NCBI RefSeq assembly: GCF_001515305.1
Contig: NZ_LNQV01000002.1
Location: 1 to 64,000, forward strand
DNA from: Aquitalea pelogenes
Lineage (GTDB): Bacteria; Pseudomonadota; Gammaproteobacteria; Burkholderiales; Chromobacteriaceae
Direction of reading: 5' to 3'
DNA length: 64,000 nucleotides
In this document: piece by piece, positions 48,334 to 58,808 of the stretch
How the letters are laid out: each line of letters opens with the position of its first letter
How positions within the stretch are numbered: the first letter of the stretch is position 1
Notes under the pieces: generated by a model
Told to the model about the DNA's origin: nothing
The model's input: only the letters and a program-made list of their open reading frames with translations
Databases searched by the model: none
Translations under genes and position numbers: made by a program

Positions 48334-49833
48334 TCACACACCAAAACCACTCCTTCTTAATTGAATGGCTTGCAGCATATGATGCCGTTCCAGTTTCACG
48401 CTTCCTTGCAGATCCGCCACCGTACGTCCGATGCGTAATATCCGGTGATAACTTCTGGCCGACAGCCCCAACTTTTCTAAAGCACCTGCCAGCAAAGCAA
48501 GTGCTGCCGGGTCTGCGGCAGCATATTGTTCCAGCGCCAGGCCGGAAAGACGGGCATTACTGCATCCCTGGCGCTGCAACTGCACGTCACGTGCCTGCTG
48601 AACACGCAAACGCACCAACTCGCTAGCCTCTCCGGCCACCGCACTGGTGAGTTCATCCGCACCCAAAGCCGGAACCGGTACATGCATATCTATACGGTCC
48701 AGCAACGGGCCCGATAATTTGCCAACATAGCGGGCAATTTGTTCCGGTGTACATTGACAGCGCCCGGAAGGCTGCCCCTGATACCCGCAAGGACAGGGAT
48801 TCATGGCAGCAACCAGTTGAAAGTCGGCGGGAAAAATGGCTTGCCGGCTGGCGCGCGAAATATGGATTACTTTGGACTCCAAAGGTTCACGCAATACTTC
48901 CAATACCTTGCGATCGAATTCTGGCAACTCATCCAGAAACAACACGCCATGATGTGCCAGACTGATTTCTCCCGGCCGCGGGTCTGAACCGCCGCCAACC
49001 AGGGCAACGGCTGATGCCGTGTGGTGCGGAGCCCTGAATGGTCGTTGGCGCCATTGCTCCAGTAAAAAGCCTCGCGTGCCAAGTGACTGAACCGAGGCGG
49101 CCTCCAGCGCTTCTTCCTCATTCATCGTTGGCAGAATGCCCGGCAAACGCGACGCCAGCATGGACTTCCCCGTACCCGGTGGTCCTACAAGCAACAGGCT
49201 GTGTCCACCTGCAGCGGCAATCTCCAGGGCATAACGTGCTGCGGCCTGGCCTTTGACATCGGCCAAGTCCGGATAAACGGGCCGTGTGTCATTCTGGTTG
49301 ACGACGATGGGTGAACAGGGCTGGGTACCATTCAGGTGTGCACAAACTTGCAGCAAGCTATCCACGGCATAAACCTGATCTGCCAGCACCAACGCAGCTT
49401 CCTGAGCACAGTCTCGCGGCAACATGAAGGCACGGCCTGCACGACGGGTTTGGCATGCCATGGCCAGGGCACCGCGCACTGCACGCAGCTGGCCACTCAG
49501 TGCCAGTTCGCCGGCAAATTCATAGTCTGCAAGATGTGGGCATTGTATCTGGCCGGCGGCAACCAGAATGCCAATGGCAATGGGAAGGTCGAAACGGCCT
49601 GAGTCCTTGGGCAGATCAGCCGGAGCCAGATTGACCGTGATGCGACGCGCGGGGAATTCAAAGCCGGAATTGAGAATGGCGGCCCGGACACGGTCCCGGC
49701 TTTCCTTCACTTCGGTGTCGGGCAAGCCGACGATGGTGAACTGCGGAAGTCCATTGGCCAGATGGACTTCAACGGCAACTTCCGGGGCATGTAGCCCGGC
49801 CAGGGCACGGCTCGCTACTACGGCCAGAGCCAT
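48334..49833 (-). CDS. comM: ComM / YifB Mg-chelatase-like ATPase
   Basis: 499 residues. A hexameric helicase that promotes branch migration during natural transformation. N-terminal LonC-like domain (FTIVGLPDTEVKESRDRVRAA), then the AAA+ core with Walker A LVGPPGTGKSMLA, Walker B GVLFLDELPEFDR and the cysteine-rich insert NPCPCGYQG, and the C-terminal Mg-chelatase domain. Five bases after ubiK, so co-transcribed with it. Confidence 0.95.
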   Translation of the reverse strand: MALAVVASRALAGLHAPEVAVEVHLANGLPQFTIVGLPDTEVKESRDRVRAAILNSGFEFPARRITVNLAPADLPKDSGRFDLPIAIGILVAAGQIQCPHLADYEFAGELALSGQLRAVRGALAMACQTRRAGRAFMLPRDCAQEAALVLADQVYAVDSLLQVCAHLNGTQPCSPIVVNQNDTRPVYPDLADVKGQAAARYALEIAAAGGHSLLLVGPPGTGKSMLASRLPGILPTMNEEEALEAASVQSLGTRGFLLEQWRQRPFRAPHHTASAVALVGGGSDPRPGEISLAHHGVLFLDELPEFDRKVLEVLREPLESKVIHISRASRQAIFPADFQLVAAMNPCPCGYQGQPSGRCQCTPEQIARYVGKLSGPLLDRIDMHVPVPALGADELTSAVAGEASELVRLRVQQARDVQLQRQGCSNARLSGLALEQYAAADPAALALLAGALEKLGLSARSYHRILRIGRTVADLQGSVKLERHHMLQAIQLRRSGFGV

Positions 49834-49838
49834 CGTGC

Positions 49839-50126
49839 TCAGGAATGACCCAACTCAGCCTGGGCTTCGGTCCTGGCCTGGGCTTCCTCAGGGAAAACCT
49901 GGGCTTCAAGCTTGGCCAGGCGGGCTTCCAGTGCAGTCAGTTTTTCACGGGTACGCACCAGTACTTCCTGCTGCACATCGAATTCTTCGCGGGTCACCAG
50001 ATCCATGCGGGAGAAAGTGGATGCCATCATGGCCTTGATGTTCTTCTCGATATCCTTGGCCGGACTGGCTGCGATGGTATCGCTGATCTTGCTGCTGATT
50101 TCTTCAAAAATCTTCTGACTCAACAT
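49839..50126 (-). CDS. ubiK: Ubiquinone biosynthesis accessory factor UbiK
   Basis: 95 residues from ATG 50126 (AAGGAG). The BMFP (YqiC) family: an N-terminal amphipathic helix (FEEISSKISDTIAASPAKDI), a linker with DLVTREEFDVQQEVL, and a C-terminal trimeric coiled coil (REKLTALEARLAKLEAQV). It helps the ubiquinone synthesis complex in E. coli under air. The longer frame upstream overlaps the NtrC sites and is rejected. Confidence 0.92.
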   Translation of the reverse strand: MLSQKIFEEISSKISDTIAASPAKDIEKNIKAMMASTFSRMDLVTREEFDVQQEVLVRTREKLTALEARLAKLEAQVFPEEAQARTEAQAELGHS

Positions 50127-50206
50127 CTTGGTGCTCCTTTGCAGGTAATCGATAGTCCGCTTCGAGTGTAGCAAAATCCATTCGGCGCTGCAGCGCAGCG
50201 AGCAAC

Positions 50207-50221
50207 GCACCAATTGAGTGC
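50207..50221 (+). promoter_or_regulatory. NtrC-like site 1 upstream of glnK
   Basis: GCACCAATTGAGTGC resembles the NtrC consensus GCACCA-N3-TGGTGC. The centre is at about -139 from the predicted sigma-54 start. Confidence 0.65.
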
Positions 50222-50239
50222 AGAGGATCAATAATAGAT

Positions 50240-50254
50240 GCTCCGCCTTGGTGC
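50240..50254 (+). promoter_or_regulatory. NtrC-like site 2 upstream of glnK
   Basis: GCTCCGCCTTGGTGC has a perfect right half-site and a diverged left one. The centre is at about -106, 33 bases (three helical turns) from site 1; E. coli glnAp2 has its NtrC sites near -140 and -108. Confidence 0.65.
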
Positions 50255-50326
50255 TGACAGCCATTAATGCTCAGCAATTACAGATTTAATCGCGGAAAAC
50301 ACTTAGGTAACAGCAAGATAATAAGC

Positions 50327-50342
50327 TGGCACGGTTTATGCA
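50327..50342 (+). promoter_or_regulatory. Sigma-54 promoter of glnK-amtB
   Basis: TGGCACGGTTTATGCA has GG (50328-50329) and GC (50340-50341) exactly 10 bases apart, the -24/-12 pattern, and matches TGGCAC-N5-TTGCA at all but one position. Predicted start near 50353, 45 bases before the glnK ATG. Confidence 0.88.
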
Positions 50343-50346
50343 GTAG

Positions 50347-50736
<390 letters not shown>

Positions 50737-50766
50737 GTCACGCTATAGCCATACAGGGGAAATCAC

Positions 50767-52077
50767 ATGAAGAAGAAACTTGCTGCCTTGGGTACCGGCC
50801 TGTTGTCACTGGCCCTGCCCGTTCTGGCTGATGCACCGGCAGGTCCGGCCATGGCTGACTTCAAGGTCATCAACTCCGGCGACACAGCCTGGATGCTGAC
50901 CTCCACCGCACTGGTGCTGTTCATGACCATTCCGGGCCTGGCCCTGTTCTACGGCGGCATGGTCCGCAAAAAGAACGTGCTGGCCACCCTGATGCAAAGC
51001 TTTGCCATCACCGCGCTGGTGACCGTACTGTGGGCCGTCGTTGGCTACAGCCTGGCCTTTACCGTCGGTAACCCCTACCTGGGTGACCTGAGCCGTGTCT
51101 TCCTGGATGGCATGGACTACATTGCCGACACCAAGAAAGTGGCGGTTCACCCGGCTGCCGGCACCATCCCGGAATCGGTGTTCATGATGTTCCAGATGAC
51201 CTTTGCCATCATCACCCCGGCACTGATCACCGGCGCATTTGCTGAACGGATGAAATTCTCTGCCCTGCTGATCTTTACCGCACTGTGGTCCTTGCTGGTT
51301 TATGTGCCGGTTGCCCACTGGGTATGGGGTCCGGGCGGCTGGATGAGTGGCCAGGGCGTGCTGGACTTTGCTGGTGGCACCGTAGTTCACATCAACGCTG
51401 GTATTGCCGGCCTGATCTGTGCCCTGGTAATGGGCAAGCGTGTCGGTTTTGGCAAGGAAGCCATGCCGCCGCACAACCTGATCCTGACCCTGATTGGCGC
51501 TTCCATGCTGTGGGTAGGCTGGTTCGGCTTCAATGCCGGCTCTGCAGTAGCTGCTGATGGTCGTGCCGGCATGGCCATGGTGACCACCCAGGTTGCCACC
51601 GGTCTGGCTGCACTGGCCTGGACGTTTGCTGAATGGATTCACAAGAAAAAGCCGTCGGTACTGGGCATTGCTTCCGGTGCGGTAGCTGGTCTGGTTGCCA
51701 TCACCCCGGCAGCTGGTTTCGTGGATGTAAAGGGTGCCCTGATTATCGGTGCAGTGGCTGGCGTGGTTTGCTTCTGGGGTGCAACTGGCCTGAAGCACAT
51801 GCTGGGCTACGATGACTCGCTGGATGCCTTCGGTGTACACGGTGTTGGCGGTATCGTTGGCGCGTTGCTGACCGGTGTGTTTGCGGTGAAGAGCATTGGT
51901 GGTTCCGAAGGTAGCCTAGCTACCCAGGCAATCGGTGTGGGTGTGACCGTGGTGTACTGCGCCATCATCACCTTCATCCTGCTGAAAATCATTGATGTGG
52001 TTGTTGGCCTGCGTGTGGCTGAAGACGAAGAACGCGAAGGTCTGGATGTGGTTCTGCACGGCGAGCGTGTGGAATAA
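50767..52077 (+). CDS. amtB: Ammonium transporter AmtB
   Basis: 436 residues. A cleavable signal (MKKKLAALGTGLLSLALPVLA), then 11 membrane helices. Family motifs include FYGGMVRKKNVLATLMQSF, the pore-region VPVAHWVWGPGGWM and the helix with DFAGGTVVHINAGIAGL, and the second twin-His position in AFGVHGVGGIVGALLTGVFA. It is expressed with glnK from the sigma-54 promoter under nitrogen shortage (inference from the promoter). Confidence 0.96.
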   Translation: MKKKLAALGTGLLSLALPVLADAPAGPAMADFKVINSGDTAWMLTSTALVLFMTIPGLALFYGGMVRKKNVLATLMQSFAITALVTVLWAVVGYSLAFTVGNPYLGDLSRVFLDGMDYIADTKKVAVHPAAGTIPESVFMMFQMTFAIITPALITGAFAERMKFSALLIFTALWSLLVYVPVAHWVWGPGGWMSGQGVLDFAGGTVVHINAGIAGLICALVMGKRVGFGKEAMPPHNLILTLIGASMLWVGWFGFNAGSAVAADGRAGMAMVTTQVATGLAALAWTFAEWIHKKKPSVLGIASGAVAGLVAITPAAGFVDVKGALIIGAVAGVVCFWGATGLKHMLGYDDSLDAFGVHGVGGIVGALLTGVFAVKSIGGSEGSLATQAIGVGVTVVYCAIITFILLKIIDVVVGLRVAEDEEREGLDVVLHGERVE

Positions 52078-52116
52078 GCAGCCAACACCATCGACAAGTT
52101 GTGGTAAGGGACTTCG

Positions 52117-52139
52117 GGGCGCTTCGGCGCCCTTTTTTT
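52117..52139 (+). terminator. amtB terminator
   Basis: Stem GGGCGC/GCGCCC with a stable TTCG tetraloop, followed by T7. Confidence 0.93.
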
Positions 52140-52161
52140 CTGCCAACGTTAAACTGACAAG

Positions 52162-52192
52162 AAAAAAGCACCGAATGAATCGGTGCTTTTTT
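52162..52192 (-). terminator. metK terminator
   Basis: Stem GCACCGA/TCGGTGC with an ATGAA loop, flanked by A6 and T6; on the minus strand it ends metK and it also backs up the amtB end. Confidence 0.9.
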
Positions 52193-52217
52193 GATCTTGC
52201 AACAACAGCTAACTGGT

Positions 52218-53387
<1,170 letters not shown>

Positions 53388-53464
53388 TTGTTTGTTGATT
53401 CCCGAATAAAGCAAAACAGTGTGATGATAAAATAGGCCGCTTTACGATCACCACAGACTAAACC

Positions 53465-54358
53465 ATGTCCAAGCTGGTCCAACTCGTGTTGTCCTTGCTG
53501 GCGCGTTTGCCGCTGTCGTGGCTGCAATGTCTCGGCGCCATTCTGGGGCGGCTTACTTACCTTTCATCCCCCCGCTATGCAGAGCGGATGAGAAGTAATC
53601 TGGCGTCGAGTAAAATCTGTGAAAATTATCAGGTTTTACAAGGACTAGTCAAACAATCCGCACTGGAAACCGGTAAAGGTGCACTGGAATTGTCAATAGC
53701 CTGGTGCCGGGAGCCGGAAGACATCGCCGCACTGGTAAAAGCCTGTCATGGCTGGGAGCATGTTGAGCGTGCCTTGCAAGCCGGCCATGGCATTGTTTTT
53801 GTCACCCCGCACCTTGGCAGTTATGACATTGCCGGCCGTTACATCAGCTCGCGCCTGCCCTTTCCGTTGACTGCCATGTACCGGCCGCCAAAACTGACCT
53901 GGCTGGAACCGGTAATGCAGGCAGGACGTGCCCGTGGCAAGGGCAAGACCGCGCCGGCAACCGGTGCCGGTGTGCGCATTCTGATGAAGGCTTTGAAATC
54001 GGGCGAAGCCACCATCATTCTGCCCGATCAGGTTCCCGGCAACGGGGAAGGTGTATGGGCACCTTTTTTTGGCAAACCGGCTTACACCATGAGCCTGGTG
54101 CCACGCCTGGCACAGGTGAGCGGGGTGGAAGTGCTGTTTTTTGTTGGCGAACGACTGCCACGCGGCGAGGGCTTCGTGGTGCATATCGAAGCCATGTCCC
54201 AACCATTCAGTGGTGACAAGGATGCCGATTGTGCGCTGCTCAACCGGACCGTTGAGGACATGATCCGCCGCTTCCCCAGCCAGTACCTGTGGAGCTACAA
54301 CCGTTACAAATGTCCGGCGGGCGTGACTCCGCCGGACCATCAGCAAGGAAACCCATGA
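53465..54358 (+). CDS. LpxL-type lipid A acyltransferase 1
   Basis: 297 residues. A membrane-anchored late lipid A (secondary) acyltransferase. N-terminal hydrophobic anchor, then the catalytic HX4D motif in FVTPHLGSYDIAGRY, LTAMYRPPK, and ILPDQVPGNGEGVWAPFFG. Its stop codon overlaps the next start (ATGA). Which acyl chain it adds cannot be told. Confidence 0.87.
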   Translation: MSKLVQLVLSLLARLPLSWLQCLGAILGRLTYLSSPRYAERMRSNLASSKICENYQVLQGLVKQSALETGKGALELSIAWCREPEDIAALVKACHGWEHVERALQAGHGIVFVTPHLGSYDIAGRYISSRLPFPLTAMYRPPKLTWLEPVMQAGRARGKGKTAPATGAGVRILMKALKSGEATIILPDQVPGNGEGVWAPFFGKPAYTMSLVPRLAQVSGVEVLFFVGERLPRGEGFVVHIEAMSQPFSGDKDADCALLNRTVEDMIRRFPSQYLWSYNRYKCPAGVTPPDHQQGNP

Positions 54359-55221
54359 AGATTGTTTTTGCCCTGTTATGGCTGATTCGCCTGCTGCCCA
54401 TGTGGGCGATTGGTTTGCTGGCGGATGGAATTGGCTTGGTGGCTTATCACCTGGCGGCAGACCGTCGCAAGGTGGGCCTCACCAACCTGCGCATTTGCTT
54501 CCCTGATATGAGTGAGGCTGAACGAAAACGCCTGATCAAATCCAACTTCGGCTACATGATCCGCCTGGCGCTGGAATACGGCGTCGCCTGGTGGAGCTCT
54601 GCCGATCGTATCCGCAAGCTGGTCACCATCAAGAATCTGCATATCGTGGAGGAGCTGCGCGCCAAGGGTGAGGATGTGATCCTGTTTTACCCGCACTTTG
54701 TCGGCTTCGAGATGTGTGTTTTCGCGCTGAACCAGGTACTGCCACTGGTGAGCGTTTACTCGCAGCAGAAGAACGACACGCTGGATGCCCAGATCTACGC
54801 TGGCCGTCAGCGCTACAACAATTGCTATATCGTGCCGCGTAATGAAGGCCTGCGTTCCATCATCAAGGCCATGCGCAAGGAGCACACGCCCTTCCTCTAC
54901 CTGCCTGACCAGGACTTCGGCGCGCGCGACTCGGTGTTCGTGAAATTCTTCGAGAAGGACGCTGCGACGATTACCGGACTGTCACGCATCAGCAAACTGG
55001 CCAAGGCGCACGTGGTTCCCTTGATCGCGCGCCGTGTTGGCAATCGCTTCGAGCTGGAATTTTATCCGGCATGGGAAAACTACCCGACCGATGATGTAGT
55101 AGCTGATACACGGCGCATGAATGCCTTCCTGGAAGAGCGGATCCGCGAGATACCCGACCAGTACTTCTGGCTGCACAAACGCTTCAAAAGTCGGCCAGAA
55201 GGTGAACCGCGCATTTATTGA
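54355..55221 (+). CDS. LpxL/LpxM-type lipid A acyltransferase 2
   Basis: 288 residues from ATG 54355, coupled by a 4-base overlap to the first acyltransferase. The active site is HX4E (FYPHFVGFEMCVF) where the first enzyme has HX4D; the substrate loop reads LYLPDQDFGARDSVFVKFF, the standard LpxL/LpxM form. Two adjacent paralogues with different active-site carboxylates probably add two different secondary chains. Confidence 0.9.
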   Translation: MKIVFALLWLIRLLPMWAIGLLADGIGLVAYHLAADRRKVGLTNLRICFPDMSEAERKRLIKSNFGYMIRLALEYGVAWWSSADRIRKLVTIKNLHIVEELRAKGEDVILFYPHFVGFEMCVFALNQVLPLVSVYSQQKNDTLDAQIYAGRQRYNNCYIVPRNEGLRSIIKAMRKEHTPFLYLPDQDFGARDSVFVKFFEKDAATITGLSRISKLAKAHVVPLIARRVGNRFELEFYPAWENYPTDDVVADTRRMNAFLEERIREIPDQYFWLHKRFKSRPEGEPRIY

Positions 55222-55237
55222 ATGCCATGCCTGTAAC

Positions 55238-55268
55238 AAGAAAACCCGGCCTCGTGCCGGGTTTTCTT
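55238..55268 (+). terminator. Terminator after the acyltransferase pair
   Basis: Stem AAGAAAACCCGGC/GCCGGGTTTTCTT with a CTCGT loop. Confidence 0.93.
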
Positions 55269-55434
55269 GTCTGTAGCAATTGGAAAGCCCGCAGATAAGG
55301 ATCAATCCTCTTTAACCTTCCAACCTGACGCGTCTGCCCTCCCCTGCTACCCTGCACTGCCATGCCCGGCGACTGCAAACCCAGTCGCTACCTACAAGCA
55401 ATCCGTTGCTCCGAACAGGCAATGACAGGCCATG

Positions 55435-55462
55435 AAAAAACCCGGCCGGGGCCGGGTTTTCT
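55435..55462 (-). terminator. Terminator of the nuo operon
   Basis: Stem CCCGGC/GCCGGG with a CGGG loop, followed on the minus strand by T6, just after the DUF2818 gene. The stretch 55269-55434 before it shows no gene. Confidence 0.9.
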
Positions 55463-55478
55463 TTGCAAGCTGAACTGC

Positions 55479-55775
55479 CTAGTGACTGCGCTTCTTCCAG
55501 AACATCTGGTAGACGAAACCGGGAAACGCAAACACCACAAACAAGGCAACCGTCGTCACATAGAACTGCCAGTGCTGCTGTTGGACCGGCATCTGCTTGG
55601 CCTCGAGAAAACGGGCAAACAGGCCGACCAGCAAAAACAGCACGGCCATTTCCAGTAAGCGCCAACCGAAATGCTTGTTGGCAACCGGCAGCACACCAGC
55701 CAGACGGGAGGTCAGGAACGGCAGGTTTGCCGCCAGGAAGGCGACGATCAGCAAGGTAGCAACACTGGCTTGCAT
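55479..55775 (-). CDS. DUF2818 membrane protein
   Basis: 98 residues with three hydrophobic helices. The family pattern ANLPFLTSRL, then LEMAVLFLLVGLFARFLEA and GFVYQMFWKKRSH. It is a short protein regularly found directly after nuoN in betaproteobacteria, 15 bases after it here; a Complex I assembly or accessory role is suggested by that linkage only. Confidence 0.88.
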   Translation of the reverse strand: MQASVATLLIVAFLAANLPFLTSRLAGVLPVANKHFGWRLLEMAVLFLLVGLFARFLEAKQMPVQQQHWQFYVTTVALFVVFAFPGFVYQMFWKKRSH

Positions 55776-55790
55776 GTGCAGGGCTTTCGC

Positions 55791-57245
55791 TTAGATGGCT
55801 GCCAGCGATTGCTTCATCGCTTGCATGCACAGCACGATCACACGTTCCGGCACTACGCCCAGTACCAGCAGCGCAATGGCATTCAACGACAGCACCAGCT
55901 TCATGTCGGCACGCATCACGATGGCGGAAGTATCCTGTGCTTCGTCGAAGTAGATGTTCTTCACTACACGCAGGTAGTAGAAGGCACCAATCAGCGACAT
56001 CATCACGGACACCACGGCCAGCCAGTACAGATGGATGTCTGCAATGGCCTTGATCACGGCGAACTTGGCATAGAAGCCAGCCAGCGGCGGAACACCGGCC
56101 ATGGAGAACATGGTCAGCAGCATCAGCAGTGCATACCAGCTGTTGCGGCTGTTCAGGCCCTTCAGGTCGTCCAGGGTTTCGCATTCGAAACCGGCACGGG
56201 ACAGGCCCAGCAGGATACCGAAGCTGACCATGGACATCAGCACGTAGATCAGGGCGTAGAACAGGGCAGCGGCGTAGCCATCCGGGGTTCCAGCCAACAG
56301 GCCCAGCAGCAGGAAGCCCATATGGGAGATGGTGGAGTAAGCCAGCATGCGCTTGATGTTGGTTTGTGCAATGGCAGTGATGTTACCGATTGCCATCGAC
56401 AGCACAGCCACCAGAGCCAGCATGGCCTGCCAGTCGGCGACCATGGCTTCCAGGCCTTGCACCAGGATGCGCAGTACAAAGACAAACGCAGCCAGCTTCG
56501 GCGCACCACCCACCATCAGGGTAACGGCTGTTGCCGAGCCTTGGTAAACGTCCGGTACCCACATGTGGAACGGAACGGCACCCAGCTTGAAGCACAAACC
56601 AGCCACGATGAACACCAGGCCAAATACCAGCAGCATGTCGTTGGCGGTATGCGCCTTGATTGCCTTGGCAACCAGCGCCAGATCCAGCGTGCCAGTGGCA
56701 CCGTAAATCATGGAAATACCGTACAACAGCAAACCGGAAGCCAGTGCACCAAGCACGAAGTACTTCATGGCCGACTCGGTTGCCTTCACCGAGTCGCGTT
56801 GCAGCGCGATCAGCGAATACAGCGACAGCGACAGCAGTTCCAGACCCATGTACAGCGACACGAAGCTGGAAGCAGATACCATGAAGTTCATGCCCAGCAG
56901 AGCAAACAGTGCCAGGGAGAAGAACTCGCCGCGCAGCAGGCCGCGGTCAGCAATGTACTGACGGCTGTATACCAGCACGATGGCGGTACTGCCGTACATG
57001 GCCAGTTTTACCAGACTGGACAGTGCATCGCTGACAAACATGCCAGAGAAGGTATGTACCGGCACCACCGGGTAGGTTTGCACCTGCAACACGGCACAGA
57101 CTGCCAACGTCAGCAAGGCGAGGCCGTAATGCATGCCGCGCTTTGCGTCCGAAATAAAGGCATCGAGCATGAGGATGACCAGAATTGCCCCGGACATGAA
57201 CAGTTCGGGCAATGCAGGCATCAGGTTCAGATCAGCCCAATTCAT
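55791..57245 (-). CDS. nuoN: NADH-quinone oxidoreductase subunit N
   Basis: 484 residues, antiporter-like membrane subunit of Complex I with about 14 helices. The central conserved glutamate and lysine helices are in the VSLYMGLELLSLSLYSLIAL and ESAMKYFVLGALASGLLLYG segments. Twenty-three bases after nuoM. Confidence 0.96.
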   Translation of the reverse strand: MNWADLNLMPALPELFMSGAILVILMLDAFISDAKRGMHYGLALLTLAVCAVLQVQTYPVVPVHTFSGMFVSDALSSLVKLAMYGSTAIVLVYSRQYIADRGLLRGEFFSLALFALLGMNFMVSASSFVSLYMGLELLSLSLYSLIALQRDSVKATESAMKYFVLGALASGLLLYGISMIYGATGTLDLALVAKAIKAHTANDMLLVFGLVFIVAGLCFKLGAVPFHMWVPDVYQGSATAVTLMVGGAPKLAAFVFVLRILVQGLEAMVADWQAMLALVAVLSMAIGNITAIAQTNIKRMLAYSTISHMGFLLLGLLAGTPDGYAAALFYALIYVLMSMVSFGILLGLSRAGFECETLDDLKGLNSRNSWYALLMLLTMFSMAGVPPLAGFYAKFAVIKAIADIHLYWLAVVSVMMSLIGAFYYLRVVKNIYFDEAQDTSAIVMRADMKLVLSLNAIALLVLGVVPERVIVLCMQAMKQSLAAI

Positions 57246-57268
57246 TATGTTTTCCTTATGGCCTTAGC

Positions 57269-58765
57269 TTAGAGCTTGGTCTGCGCAACATGCGCAATCA
57301 GGTCATTTACCGACAGGTGCATCTTCTCGACGAAGCCTTGCGGATACAGACCCATGCCCAGCACCGCAATGGCCAGAACGACCAGCACCAGGAACTCGCG
57401 TTTGTTCACGTCAGCCATTTCTTCAACATGGTGATTGCTCACCTCGCCAAAGATCACCCGCTTGTACATCCACAGTGTGTAAGCAGCACCGAAGATCAGG
57501 GTGGTTGCGGCCAGCGCGGCGTACCAGAAGTTCACCTGTACCGCACCCATGATCACCATGAACTCACCGGCAAAACCGGAAGTCGCCGGCAGACCGGAGT
57601 TGGCCATGGCAAACAGCATCATGAAGGCAGCAAAGATCGGCATCTTGTTGGCAACACCACCGTAGTCGGCGATGTTGCGGCTGTGCACGCGGTCGTACAT
57701 CACACCGATACAGAAGAACATGCCGGCGGAAACGAAACCGTGCGACACCATCTGTACCAGCGCGCCTTCAACCGCCCACTGGTTCAGATGCGAACCGGTG
57801 AACATGAACATGCCCAGGGTGACAAAACCCATGTGGGAAATGGAGGAGTAAGCCACCAGTTTCTTCATGTCGGTTTGCACCAGCGCCACCAGACCGATGT
57901 ACACCACGGCCACCAGCGACAGGGCAACCATGATCCACGACAGTTCACGTGCGGCATCCGGCAGGATGGGCAGGGCAAACCGCAGGAAGCCGTAAGCACC
58001 AATCTTCAGGGTGATGGCTGCCAGCACCATGGAACCACCAGTCGGCGCTTCCACGTGGGCATCCGGCAACCAGGTGTGCACCGGCCACATCGGCACCTTC
58101 ACGGCGAACGACAGGAAGAAGGCGATGAACAGCAGGATCTGTACGTGCAGCGGAATCTTGGCAATTGCCTGGAAGGCCTGGATGTCGAAAGTCTTGCCAG
58201 CCTGGAAGTACAGGTAGATCAAGGCAACCAGCATCAGCAGCGAACCGAGCAGGGTGTACAGGAAGAACTTGAAGGATGCATACACACGACGCGGACCACC
58301 CCAGACACCGATGATCAGGTACATCGGAATCAGCATGCCTTCAAAGAAGACATAGAACAGGATGGCATCCAGCGCGGCAAAGGCACCGTTGATCAGGCCG
58401 GACATGATCAGGAAAGCGGCCATGTACTGCGACTGGCGCTTCTTGATGACTTCCCAGCCAGCCAGCACCACCATCAGGGTGGTGAAGCTGTTGAGGATGA
58501 CAAACAGCATGGAAATGCCGTCAACACCCAGATGGTACTGGATGCCGAAGGAGGCAATCCACGGCTTTACTTCCTCGAACTGCATGCCGCCGTTCAGGTT
58601 GTCAAAGCCGGTAAACAACGGCAGGGACAACAGAAAACCGATCAGGGCACCGGCTACGGCGACCCAGCGAGCCAAGGTGGCCCGTTGGTCTCCTCCCGTA
58701 GCCAGTACCAGCAACCCGGCCACGATCGGGGCCCAGATCACCAGACTTAACTGATTTGTGAACAT
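57269..58765 (-). CDS. nuoM: NADH-quinone oxidoreductase subunit M
   Basis: 498 residues from ATG 58765 (a TTG six bases earlier is also in frame). A proton-pumping Mrp-antiporter-like subunit. The conserved membrane glutamate lies in VFFEGMLIPMYLIIG, and the buried lysine region in SFAVKVPMWPVHTWLPDAH. Between nuoL and nuoN in the standard order. Confidence 0.96.
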   Translation of the reverse strand: MFTNQLSLVIWAPIVAGLLVLATGGDQRATLARWVAVAGALIGFLLSLPLFTGFDNLNGGMQFEEVKPWIASFGIQYHLGVDGISMLFVILNSFTTLMVVLAGWEVIKKRQSQYMAAFLIMSGLINGAFAALDAILFYVFFEGMLIPMYLIIGVWGGPRRVYASFKFFLYTLLGSLLMLVALIYLYFQAGKTFDIQAFQAIAKIPLHVQILLFIAFFLSFAVKVPMWPVHTWLPDAHVEAPTGGSMVLAAITLKIGAYGFLRFALPILPDAARELSWIMVALSLVAVVYIGLVALVQTDMKKLVAYSSISHMGFVTLGMFMFTGSHLNQWAVEGALVQMVSHGFVSAGMFFCIGVMYDRVHSRNIADYGGVANKMPIFAAFMMLFAMANSGLPATSGFAGEFMVIMGAVQVNFWYAALAATTLIFGAAYTLWMYKRVIFGEVSNHHVEEMADVNKREFLVLVVLAIAVLGMGLYPQGFVEKMHLSVNDLIAHVAQTKL

Positions 58766-58808
58766 AGTCAAAACCTAAGTAGTTATTCCAATTCCAGAGG
58801 TCTGGGCC

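Noticed and set aside
53388-53464. Possible SAM riboswitch before metK
   Set aside because: Only 77 bases are shared with the divergent acyltransferase gene, and no SAM-type junction or terminator/antiterminator pair is visible.
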